A DNA stretch of 64,000 nt from Blepharisma stoltei (lineage: Eukaryota > Ciliophora > Heterotrichea > Heterotrichida > Blepharismidae). The stretch is from NCBI GenBank assembly GCA_914767885.1, contig CAJZBQ010000039.1:434001-498000 (forward strand), given 5' to 3'. The notes beneath the pieces are model-generated. The model saw nothing but the letters and a program-made list of their open reading frames with translations, was not told the DNA's origin and made no database searches. A program made the position numbers and the translations under genes. Shown here in pieces: positions 1 through 11,300 of the stretch (position 1 is the stretch's first letter; each line of letters begins with the position of its first letter).

Positions 1-104
1 AATGCTGGGCCATATCATTCCTCCTGAAAATCTTGCCCGGATATACATGGGTTACCGTCGCACGAGAGGAGTCGGACGTCATGCGCCATTTTTATGTATA
101 TAAG
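1..104 (-). mobile_element. SINE-like element, 5' head, cut by window edge
   Basis: GC-rich sequence that abruptly ends the gene A reading frame. Read on the minus strand it begins with the head AAAATGGCG, shared with the elements at 17.5, 23.75, 46.2 and 52.6 kb. Its other end, and so its target duplication, lies outside the window. Confidence 0.65.
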
Positions 105-3100
105 AATCATTTTTAAAATATGTATCCGAAACAATAAATTCTAAATCGGAAGTAGTCAAACTTTGGGGCACTATTCAATGGATAGCTCCTCCAGATAGTT
201 CAGGTGATTGATTTGATTCAAAATGACTATAGTTGATATGCAGGTTTTGACCTGAAAAATATAAAGCACCTCCTGAATCGCCACTATTTTTTAAAAAAAT
301 GCAGTTTTCTACCAATAATGTACTGCTGTTTGTGAAATCAATTGCTCCTGGACTTCCATTTAAATAATTTACATTGTTTATGAATTTTGAGTTTTTGATA
401 GTTGCTGAGTTAAGATTTTGTAAAGATAAACTGATCCCAGCAGTTCCTGCACCTACATTTCATTCAGAATCTAATGAGTCAATAAGAATCGATGTTGTAT
501 TATCAATGATAATTGCAGGTGATGATCTGCTGCAATAATTATTGACTGTGCTGATGTTCTGCATTAAGAGATTAACTGAACCACTTATTAAAGCCATTGA
601 TTTGCAGGACAGATGTACTGGATTTGACACTTCAAGTTTTAAATAAATATAAGGATTCCTAATGAAGTTTAGCAAAACTATTGAATTGACATTGTCCTCT
701 TTATAAGATTTATCTCCATTATCTTTTATTTGAATATCTTCTATGTCTATATTGGTCATTTGCTTTATTTCTATTAATCCGTCTGCTCCTGATAAATTAT
801 CTTGAAAAGTCAGATTCTTCAATGTGAGGAAATTAGGTAAATATTTTACAGCAATAGTAATCCCACTTGGAGTAGTCGCATTTATGTATTTTCCTTTGGC
901 AATTGCATCTTTCATTGACTCACTTCAGATTGATATTATACTACTGGTTTCAGCTCCATTTGAAATAAAATATGAAGACTCTATCAATATATTTTGCGTT
1001 TCATTATAATAATGTGCAGAAAAAATCCCATTTGATTTTCCATAATTTGATATAAAATGTGTATTGTTTATATGAATATGAGTAAGAGTCGAATATTTTA
1101 TGATTTCTGCTTCATCGAATTCAATTTTATAGTAGCTATTCGTGTTTTGGATATTGATAATGCCTAGTTCGCAGTAGTTATATGAAAATGTGCAAGAATC
1201 AATTACTAATGTTTCAAATCATCCAAGAGCAATTAAAGAGGCTGAATTCAGGATATTCAATGGGTTTTGATATATCATATTATACTCAAACTCCACATTT
1301 TTTATTACTACAGATGTGATATTTGGAGCATATAAAAATCCTCTTAAATTAATTGGATCTCCGAGTTCATAACCATTATTTAGCCTGCTCACTTTACCAT
1401 AATTATAGAAGAATGTTCCCGGAGTAGGATCATAAAAATAATAATCACTCAGGGAAGCAACAAAAAGTATAACTCCAGAATTCTCAATTTCAGCCAATTT
1501 TATGTTATCAAAATTTACATTATTGAGGACAACATTGCTGCTGCCTGCTATTTTCATTAGGGCAGTATGGCCAAATCGAAAATTTTGAAAAGTTACATTT
1601 TTAAGGATCAGATTACTATTGGCAATTAAGAATCAATAAAAATCTTTTTGATATTCGCAATAAGCTGAACTCAAGTACTCATAAATTTCTTCATGCCTAT
1701 CGTTATAACGCATATAATTTTCTGAATTTGAGAATATATACGGGCAGTACTCACAGTATGGACTACCACCGCAGGTAATGAAGTTTTTCCCATCAAATAT
1801 CAAGTTTCTCATTTCTAATGAAGAATACCAGAACTCAAATAATTTTTGGTAAAATGCAGTATCAGGGTTTCGCTGTCTAATTCTTATTTGATTTCTACTC
1901 CAAGAAGCGATAAGAACGTTTTTTGACGATTTTTTGTAATCAAAATAGCCTCACGTATAAATATCATCAAAATTTAGATCAATGAAGTAATCCCCATCAT
2001 CTAAGAGATAAATCGTTGTATAAGCATTTGTAGAAAAATATAAAGCAACAAGAAAGTGCCGATATGGAGATCATCTAGTTCCTTCGCCTTTATAAATATC
2101 AGAGCCAGCAATTGATGTTGCGAAATATATATGTGGATTATTAGCTGATGAAATGTCATAACTTGGAACATAAACTAAAGACCCATCAGGAAATTGTGTA
2201 CGTGGGTTATTTCCAACATGAATGCAGAATCCGAGATATAAAAATTGTGCTTTACATGAAAGACACATTAGATAATTTTGGCCGACATAAACTCTCGAAC
2301 AATCAGGATCTTGTATAACATAAAAATTGCAGTTACCATTTGCAAAATTGCATTCAAGTATATTGCATTCCCAAAAACAGTTTTTCATGTCAAAAACTTT
2401 GCCAATATTGCAAGCATAATTCGAGGCCTTAAAGCAATTTTCTAAGTATGCAATATATTGGAAATCTTGGCGTATGATTTGCTGATATGAAGAAAAAATT
2501 GCTAGGCCATTATTTTGGCATCAAGAATTTGGATATTGAGTTATTCTATCAAAATTGCAATTAGCTACTAAGCATTCTGGCTTACATTTTCCATAATCTA
2601 AATAAGTGCAGTCTTTTGAGCATGCGCAGTCTTTATAGTCATACTCACAATCATAATTATTGCATTCAGGATTACAAATTCCATTCCCTAACATTTCTGG
2701 ATAACATCCACTAGCGCAAGCTCCACAATCATGACTATCTAGAACACAATTTCAATTATTACACGCTGGATCACACTTCCCATCACCAAGCATGGAATCG
2801 AAGCACCCTGGAGAACAGTCACAATCATATCCGTCAAAGTTGCACTCAGGTACATGGCAAGCCTCATCACAAATTGAGTTTCCGTACATTCACATAAAGC
2901 AGCCAGGTGCGCAAATTCAATTAGCGCAATCACCAAAATCAAAATTGCATCCAGGAAATGCACACTCGAGGTTGCAGACTCCGTTGCCTAATAAATTAGA
3001 GGAGCACCCAGGCTGGCACTCATTACAAGACCCAGACCCATAGTAGCAGGATGGCACATTACAATCAGGGTAGCACTTTTCTTGAAGTCTGGCTTCTGTG

Positions 3101-3453
3101 CCTAAATAAAATTTACATGAAGGAGCGCAATACCCACAATCTCCTCAATCATAACCGCAATTCATAGTATTGCAAATGTCATTACAGATTCCATCCCCAA
3201 GCATTTCCTTATTACAGCCATCTATATAAATGCAGCTTCAGTAACAATCTGAGCTTTCTTTATTGACCAGTCCATCAACATAAATGCTTGAGTCATAATT
3301 GCAATAAGGTTTCATGCATTCTGGGTTGCAATGGCTATTTCCTTTCTGATTGATAATTACTTTTACATCTGGGCATTCTCACAAATTGCATGAAAGTTTT
3401 CCATTCGCATATGTGCCAGCTATTCAGTAGAAAAAGACCCAAAGAATCGCCAT
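105..3453 (-). CDS. Gene A: LNR / beta-helix surface receptor, 3' part beyond window
   Basis: Large surface-receptor paralogue; about 1,110 codons are visible. The ATG at 3453 opens a signal peptide (MAILWVFFYWIAGTYA). About ten Notch/LNR-type Cys repeats follow to roughly residue 400, with recurring CNxxC and NYDxxDC signatures. A less repetitive linker comes next, then a right-handed beta-helix with GGAI/GGAL turns and N-x-T sites. It is open throughout if TGA is Trp; TGA occurs at, for example, 2083 and 469. A 15-nt intron lies at 3356-3370. The frame stops at the SINE near 105. The complete paralogue D adds a Cys-rich and a membrane domain, so A probably continued that way. No IES interrupts the visible part. 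Ligand and function are unknown; cell-surface location is inferred from architecture. Confidence 0.85.
3356..3370 (-). other. 15-nt intron of gene A
   Basis: Minus strand GTAATTATCAATCAG. Fifteen nt keeps the frame, so A alone cannot prove splicing. The same position, just after the first Cys motif and before K-G-N, carries a 16-nt intron in D and B that is needed to avoid stops. Confidence 0.75.
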
Positions 3454-3824
3454 TATTTATAAGTAATATTACTTCTGTCATTATTTAATTTAAGAGATAT
3501 AGGTGGGTATAAAAAAATAAAAAATTTTGGTCAAATAAATTTCATGGAATACAGAGTAAGCTTGAAACTTAAATCAATTGAGAGAGCATTTAGATAGTTT
3601 TCTACTAATAAATTTTGCTACTATTTGTTGATACATTTTGGATTAAATTGCCTATGACATTTTGATGTTGATCTTTTTATTATGATAAATTTATGAAGTA
3701 ATTTAGATTATGAAAAATATATTGAATGCATTTTAGTAAGATAGTTTTAGAATTATAAGAAATATGTTGAGTATTTAAAGAGTCTAAAATCTAATCCCTT
3801 GACTCTTTTCTTGAAAGAATAACT

Positions 3825-4188
3825 TACTCCCCCCCTCCGTGAGTGAGCAAAAAATTTTTTTTCACCCACGGGGGGTTAATTTTTTTTAAACAAAAATTTA
3901 TATATAAATTTTATAGAAAAAAATTTTTTCGAAATTTTAAAACAATCCTAATTTGCAAAAACTGGGAAGCAAATATTAATTTACTTTATAAAATTTATGT
4001 TTTAAAACGCAATTCGTTTAAAATTAAACAAAAATTAGCTCGAGGTTTCATTATACTAATTATCACTTATATATCAATTTTTTTTTCATAAAAAATTTTT
4101 CTATTAAAAAAATTTTTGTTACTCACAGAGGGTGGGCTTTTGGGCAAAAAATAGCAAGCTTTTGTTCACTTACGGAGGGGGGGAGTTA
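3825..4188. mobile_element. Family 1 MITE / IES, intergenic
   Basis: TA-bounded, 364 nt. Tips are TACTCCCCCCCTCCGTGAG on the left and its inverted match on the right. The short hairpin (inverted pair of the tip motif) is at the left; two like-oriented motifs separated by a GCCCAAAAGCCCA-type spacer are at the right. It lies between gene A's start and gene B's end, so no frame tests its excision. Confidence 0.8.
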
Positions 4189-4404
4189 GCAAGTTTATTT
4201 TAGTTTAAGAAGTTATAAACATATCAGATAATCATGCTCCCAAAAAAAACAGATAAATAATAAGATTTACACATATTTATTATGAATGCTTATAACTATA
4301 TAAGCAATAAAGTCACTCAATAAAGTTGTCAGGATACAAATGTAAGTAATAGATTAAGAAAACACAATTTAATTTTAGAAATTATGTATCTAATTTGTAT
4401 ATGC

Positions 4405-4860
4405 ATTAAAATGTGTGATAGCCAGCCCACTCACTTAACACCAGTAGCTGGGGAACTCAAGGAACTTTGTTGAAGGGATGGCGTTCGGTGATGTGTATAC
4501 GATCAAATTTTACTTAGTTTGGTGGAGTGTAATCCCAGATTAGGCTTACCGCAACTTATTATATCAAGGCTTTATCTCTTGGAAGATAGAAGTTTGGTGT
4601 TAGAAAAGCCCAGGAGAGTCCCTAGGTCAATTGGAAAATTTCCTAGCGCGGTACCGATTTGTGCCCTGGGCAACTAGTTTCATCTTGTTCGATACCTTGA
4701 CCAGAAGATTCATTTTTTCGAATTTTCTGGAAAGCCAACCCATGTCAGGCGTCATTCAGCCTGTAATGCTCTAGCTAGTGTGCGAGCCTATTTCTGGAGG
4801 AGTATAGCAGATAGGTAGATGGCAGTCAATTGCGTTGCAAGGTGGAGATGAATGCTTATT
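4405..4860 (+). mobile_element. Degenerate SINE-like element
   Basis: GC-rich island in AT-rich DNA with head-like ATTAAAATGTGTGATAGCC and internal similarity to the other long SINE copies (GGTGGAGTGTAATCCC, CCCTGGGCAACT, AGCCTATTTCTGG). No clean target duplication was found, so it is old or truncated. Confidence 0.5.
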
Positions 4861-4894
4861 TAGGATATCAAAGGAAGCTTTCTATAATCTTAAA

Positions 4895-5160
4895 CTAATT
4901 CATCTCCGTGAGTTAGCAAACCATTGGAAAAATCCCTATTTTTTTGCTAAAAATCCACCTTCATGAGTGAACAAAAATTTTTTAATATAAAAATTTCCTG
5001 AAAAAATATTTTGATATATAAGTTAATAATAAAGTATAATGAAATCTTTAGCTAATTGAGTTAAATTTTAAATAGCTTGTATTTTAAAATATATTTGTTT
5101 TAAAATTATTGAGATTTTTTTAAAAAAATTATATAATTAATTTTTTAAATAAAAAATTAA
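4895..5160. repeat. Decayed family 1 MITE
   Basis: Contains CTCCGTGAGTTAGCAAACCATTGG, CTTCATGAGTGAACAAAAA and the AT-rich core (GATATATAAGT, AATGAAATCT) of family 1, without recognisable right tips. Intergenic. Confidence 0.5.
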
Positions 5161-5362
5161 CTAAGAATTAAAATATTTAATTTCTATTTCATTCTTAGAT
5201 CATAAAATCCAACTAATATTTTATTGTATTTCTTCTTTATTTCAGATATTCAGGCAAATTTTTTTATAAGAAGTAGGCTAAAAGTATTTTATTTTTATAT
5301 TTTAAGGAAATTGACGAAACCCAAAAGAAGCAAACCCAGTCATATTATAATTTTTTAATATT

Positions 5363-8300
5363 TTATCTTTTATTAAGACTCTCATCATAATCGATGCTTA
5401 TTTCATTTTTCTGGCTTTCATTATTACTTAATCCCTTTCTGTAAGAGAGCAAAAATATTGGAAAATTCCCTATTTTTTAGGAAAAACCACTCTCCGCAAG
5501 CCAAAAAAAATTATTTTATAGTTTAGTTGCTTAAATTGCAACTTTACCACCTAAATTTGGAATATTTTCCAAGTGTTGAAAAGATGATTCCACATGTGAA
5601 AGTTGCAATTTAAGCAACTAACGATAATATATAAGCTATAATTATTATAATGAAATCTCTAGCTTATTCCGTAAAACTTAAATAATTTTTAGTCAAAGCA
5701 TAAATTTTACAAATTAAATTAGTCTTTACTTTCTAATTTTGGATTTTTTTTAAAATTTCAGAAGTTTATATATTGCAAAATAAAAAAAAAAAATTCTTTC
5801 AATAGAGGTGTGAGCTAGATAGGATTGCTCATTGCTTAAACTGGCTTCAAAATTTTCATTCGATCCATGATGGCTTATAATGATTTGGCTTCTAATTTTT
5901 TCGATATCTGGATCGTTAGAAATTCTATAGCGGCTTCGCCAAATTTTGGTTTTTTGATAAATAAAACAAAAAAGCACTCTGAAAATGCAAAAAGTCCAGT
6001 AGGCCAAGAAGTAGCAATTAGCAATAAGAATGATAAAAAAGAAGAATAAGCTAGCATTATCTCCAAGAGACCCAGTCAAATAAAATAATCCACTATATAC
6101 TGTAATAACGCACACAAACTTAGCTTGCAGCTCTAAATGGTTTAAGTTCGCCTCAACATAAGGACTATTAGAATACTGGATATGCAAAAATACTGTCAAA
6201 AGTATTGCTGCAATCAGCGCTTGAATTTTTGGTGCAATGTTTGTCAAAAAGACAGAACAGCAGATTAGAATAATTTTGCTGTAGATGATAATGAATTCCC
6301 AATAATATTGCTTTAAATGATATCCATTAAATAAAAACCCATAACGAAGTCTCACATTTAGTTCCTCCAAGTGTCCTCTCTTCCTAATTAGGGCAACCAA
6401 GCAGATAGTAGGCAATAATATTCCCCAGAAAAGAATAGATGGCAAAGAGACCACCAAAACGTAAAATTTATGCTCATCGTCCCAGCATCTTATATCAAGG
6501 TCTTCTTCTAGCCAATATTCTCCTGAATTAATTTCTGTGCAATTAAATGAAGCAAACATTTTTTTAATAATGCTAGGATGTACTAAAAATAAAAGAATAA
6601 TGCAAGTAGAAATATAATCATCCCAAAAATTCTTAATTCCTCCGTGAGTGAAAAAACATCATTGGAAAAATCGCTATTTTTTGGTAAAACCTATCCTCTG
6701 TAAGCGAACAAAAAATTTTTTAATAAAAAATATTTTAAATGTATAAGTGATATGAAATCTCTAGCTAATTCTGCTGAATTTTAAACAGCTTTTAAATTTT
6801 AAAAAACATAAATTTTACAAATCATATCAATTTTTTGCGAATTAGGGATTTTTTTAAATTTCGAAAAAAAAAATTTACATAAAAAATATTAACCCCCTCC
6901 ATGAGAGAACAAATTTTTTTGTTTGCTCACACAAGTAGGGAGTTAAGTGATCTTTGCTTAAGCTTGATTATAATCCAAATAATAATTGCTAAAATGGCCA
7001 TGAGTATTGGAATTAAAGAAATCATGATGAGGCTCTTATAGAAGACCTTACTATACGAATTTTCATCCTCTAAAAGGCATTGGAAAGAATAAAGTTGCTG
7101 ATAGATGTAATCTGTGCTTGATTGGATATAAAATAGCTTTAAAATTTCACTAGGTCAATTCAATTTGAAAGTAGAGGTCAAAATGACCATTTGTAAATAA
7201 TTCAACAAAATTCTAATATAGATTGATGTCAATGTCTTTGGCTTGAATGCCGACTTTATGGTTGCTCTTACCATAATGGAGACTAATATAAATAATGCAA
7301 TTGCGATTGCTATTATAATCGCTAACTCCCCCCTCCGTGAGCGAACAAACCATTTAGAAAAAACCCAAATTTTTTGCCCTAAAACCCACCCTCCGTGAGC
7401 GAACAAAAAATTTTTTATGAAAAAAATTTTGATATATGAGTGATTATTAATATAATGAAACCTCTAGCTATTTCTCAAATGCATTTTAAAAACATAAATT
7501 TCAAAAATTAAATTAATTTTTACTTCTAACTTTTTACAAATCAGAATTTTTTAAATTTTAAAAAAAAATATTTTAGTATAAAATTTATATATAAATTTAA
7601 AAACAAAAAAATTAACCCCACTCCGTGAGTGAACAAAATTTTTTTTGTTCGCTCACAGAGGAAGAGTAAGTTTTTAGCAAATGAAGGGCATTCTTCACAT
7701 TTGTTTGCACTTGTACGAGAAAATCCAGCTTTGCATGATTGGCACTTATTTCCTTTATATCCAAAGTTGCATAAACCAGTATAAGATACATTTTTAGGAT
7801 CAGGAGATCCCAAACAAGCATGATGATTTGGGCATTTTCAAAATTTATCTGTGTAAGCATTATCTCTTCAGTATCCTGGCTTTGGAGCCATTTGATAGCT
7901 TCCAAAGCATTGTGCATAACTTGGACAGCCTAGGCATTGAGTTGCTATAGTTGCTAAGCTATAATATCCATATCCACAAACTTCGCAATTTTTTCCAGCC
8001 TTGATTTCTCCAATTTCACAAACTCTCAGTTCAATATTAATCAGCAAATTTTGATCAAAAACTGGATTACCTGATTTAATTTTTTTATTATTGTCAATAG
8101 CAGAGGTAAATACTCCAATAGTCACATTTAATCCTGGCTCATCCGAAATTCTGTACTGAGAAAAAGTAAAAATACCTTTATGCGCTTTAACTTTGGTGAT
8201 CCCTGCTATAATTGTACTCACATTTTGTGATTTTAATTCACCAAGACTAGCATTGTCAGTTGTTATGATTTGGTTCATATTGTCAACAAGCGCAACCATT

Positions 8301-11300
8301 ATAGGCTTTTTGCTATCTTGTCCAGGTGCAACTGATAATAAACTGAAATTTGAGATTGGGATATCTTCTAATCTCCTTCTATTCTTATAGCCTTCTAATT
8401 CTCCATTTTCATTTACGCTCATAAGTTTAATAGGGTAGGAAGAGTAATCATTTCCATACTCAGCCACATTATTCATGAAATAATTATCATTTAGTTTCGG
8501 TTTTCAGTCATCTCAATTGATGGCACCTCCATTATAAGTCGCGGAGTTTCCAGTGAAGTTGCATGATTTAATGCTAAATTTGCACTCTTCACTTTTTATG
8601 CAGCTCAGCTTGATTGCTCCTCCAATGCCCTCAGTTATTTCAGACTCATAAAAGTCTTGATTTGAAATTGCTTTATTACTAGTAAAAGTTGTTGTCAATA
8701 TGGATCCACTTAGATCATTTATATATAATGCACCTCCTTTATTTGCTGAATTTTCAGTAAATGAGCACGAAGATATTTCATAAGTGCTACTATGTGATGT
8801 TTGACTATCAAAGTATATGGCACCTCCAGCAAGTGAGGCTTCATTATTATTGAATGAGCAAGATTTAATTTTTATGTTCCCACATGAATAGCAGTATACT
8901 CCGCCACTTAATCTTCCATTTCCATTTGACATTGAAGATCTTGAAATTTCGAGTTTTTCTAGATAGCTCCCATATATTCCAGATTTTGAAAAATTATTTA
9001 ATGTGAAATTTTCTATGGTTAATGGTGTTTGGTATGCATAAATAATTCCGCCTTCCAAACTATGGGAATCTGAAATTTTGGAGTTTTTTATTGTTAAAGA
9101 TACATCTAATGAGGAATAAATAACTCCTCCAGAATTCAAGGAAGATAAATCTTTAAATTCTGAATTTTCTATTTCAACAGAGCTTGATGATGAGTATATT
9201 GCACCTCCTGAATCATTTGAAATCCCATATGAAAATATAGAATTCTTTATGTAAACATCACTATTAATAGAAGTATAAATAAAGCAGCCTAGAGTACAGC
9301 TCTGGTTGGAAAAATGGGAATTTAAGACACTCAAGTTTGAAAGTGACAATTTAATTCTGGTTATCAGGACCAAACACTAAGTAGGTTTTTTCATGCTGCT
9401 TTTTACAGTCAAAAATGACGGAGGGTTTTATTCTGTTTTTCTCCAGGTAATAAAAAATGAATGGTCTTAACAAAAGTACACTGGCTATGTTTTTTTATCG
9501 ATTTTTGCAGGGAAAAAAAATTTTGAAAATATTTTATCGTAATCTAATTGTTTTAGCTAGAGATTTAGCCTTAAAGATTTAATTTATAAATACTCGCTGC
9601 AAGATTAATTCTAAAACATAAAAAGGTAAGCCAAATGAAGAAAGAAATCATTGTATCCTAACCAATATATTTTTTGGCCATCAATTTTTTTATCTAAAAA
9701 TCAGATTAAAAAGCCTAATAAAAAATTGAAAAATTCATATATTAGCAATAAGTAGAAAGCTCAAAAATACTAATAATCCAGGATTTAAACTTTCCTAATA
9801 AAATATATTTGGATCTTTTAACTGATAGGTCTCTAGCTCATAAGAAACAATAATGAATGTGTGATTGAAATATTGAATAAAAAACAACATGAAAAACTCT
9901 AGATTTTTGATTAATATTTCGATCACATATATCTATAATCATTTACTATTAGTTACTAATCTGCAAATTTTATCAATTAAAATTAATTTGCCAGAGAAGT
10001 CTAAATTTTGAATTATTAATGTTTAAACCTTTCTATTTATTGCTGATATATTAATTTTCCAATTTTTATGAGGTGTTTTATCTGATTTTTGGATAAAAAT
10101 ATTTGACGTTCGAAAAAATATATTGATTAAGATACAATGGAATTTCTTTCATTTGGCTTATATTTTAAGTTTTAGAATTTAGATTGTTGCAAATCCTTAT
10201 ATATTAGATCTTTAAGACTAAAATTTCAGTTGAAATAATTAGATCGATAAATATTTTTCAAGAAAAGGGTGTTTTAATACGATTATTGAATAAAAACAAT
10301 TTGATGTTAAAAATATATAATGTAATTTCTTTCTTCATTTGGTTTTAATAAAGATTTCTCTCTAAAAAAAAAATTTTAATGGAAGATTTCGGAAAGTAAT
10401 GTTTCCTATTCTTCTTGATAATTCTGAATCAGAATATGAATGAAATGATAGTGATACAGAAAATGTTGATACAGATGACAAAATATTGGAGTTTTTAAGT
10501 CGTTTAGATGGAAAAATACTAGATGAAATAGATCCTATTCAGGAAACCTTCAAATATAGGAAGACTGAGGTGATCATTGATGATAAGAAGACAATCGATA
10601 AGAAAATCCTGGACACCAGAAAAAAAAAAATTAGATCAGATTCAAATTTTATCAGAAAAATAAAATTGAATCAAACATTATCAGGAAAATAAAATTTAGA
10701 TCAGATTCAAATTTCATCAGAAATAGAAAATTCATATCAGACTCAGAAATCGAAAAAATCGCGGATTACGTGGGTTCAGAAAATTTTACTAAAATTTTAT
10801 CCAAAGATTTTAGGAAAAGAAGAAAGTTAAAAAATTTTTAATCGGGACATGGCCCTGAAATAAAGGCCTTTAAGTAATAAAGATTTCTCTCTCTCATTTG
10901 GTTTTAGAATTAAAATTGCAGCAAGTCTTTATATATTAAATTTTTAAGGTTAAATCTCCAGCTAAAATAATTAGATTACGATAAAATATTTTTAAAAAAA
11001 GGGGTTTTTTGTAAAACTCGAAATAAAAAAATAGGTAGGTTTTTTCTTGTATACTTAAAACCATTTGGGTTTTCTACTGCAAAAAAAAAAAGGAAAACTT
11101 TCCATCGTTTTTGACGGTAAAAGGTAGCATGAAAAACCTACCTGAGGATTTTTCTTGATGACCCATATAATTCCACCTTGATTGCTATATATTCTTGAAG
11201 ACTCAATTAACGTTTTGGAATTTATGAAGACTATCGATCCACCATTTTTCGAATTATTCTCATAAAATTTGCTGAAATTGAGGTATGATTCCCTATTTGT

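Noticed and set aside
3825-4188. CRISPR-like repeats of CCCTCCGTGAG
   Set aside because: Copies are inverted and dispersed with TA edges and a common core; no regular spacers.
8513-9373. Start codon at 9373 for a separate gene
   Set aside because: The codon there is TTG inside an IES flank; the frame is the continuation of gene B.
9382-11140. Inner TIR tips as the IES boundary in gene B
   Set aside because: That join gives NPQVLSVW then a stop; the outer TA pair restores frame and alignment with D.
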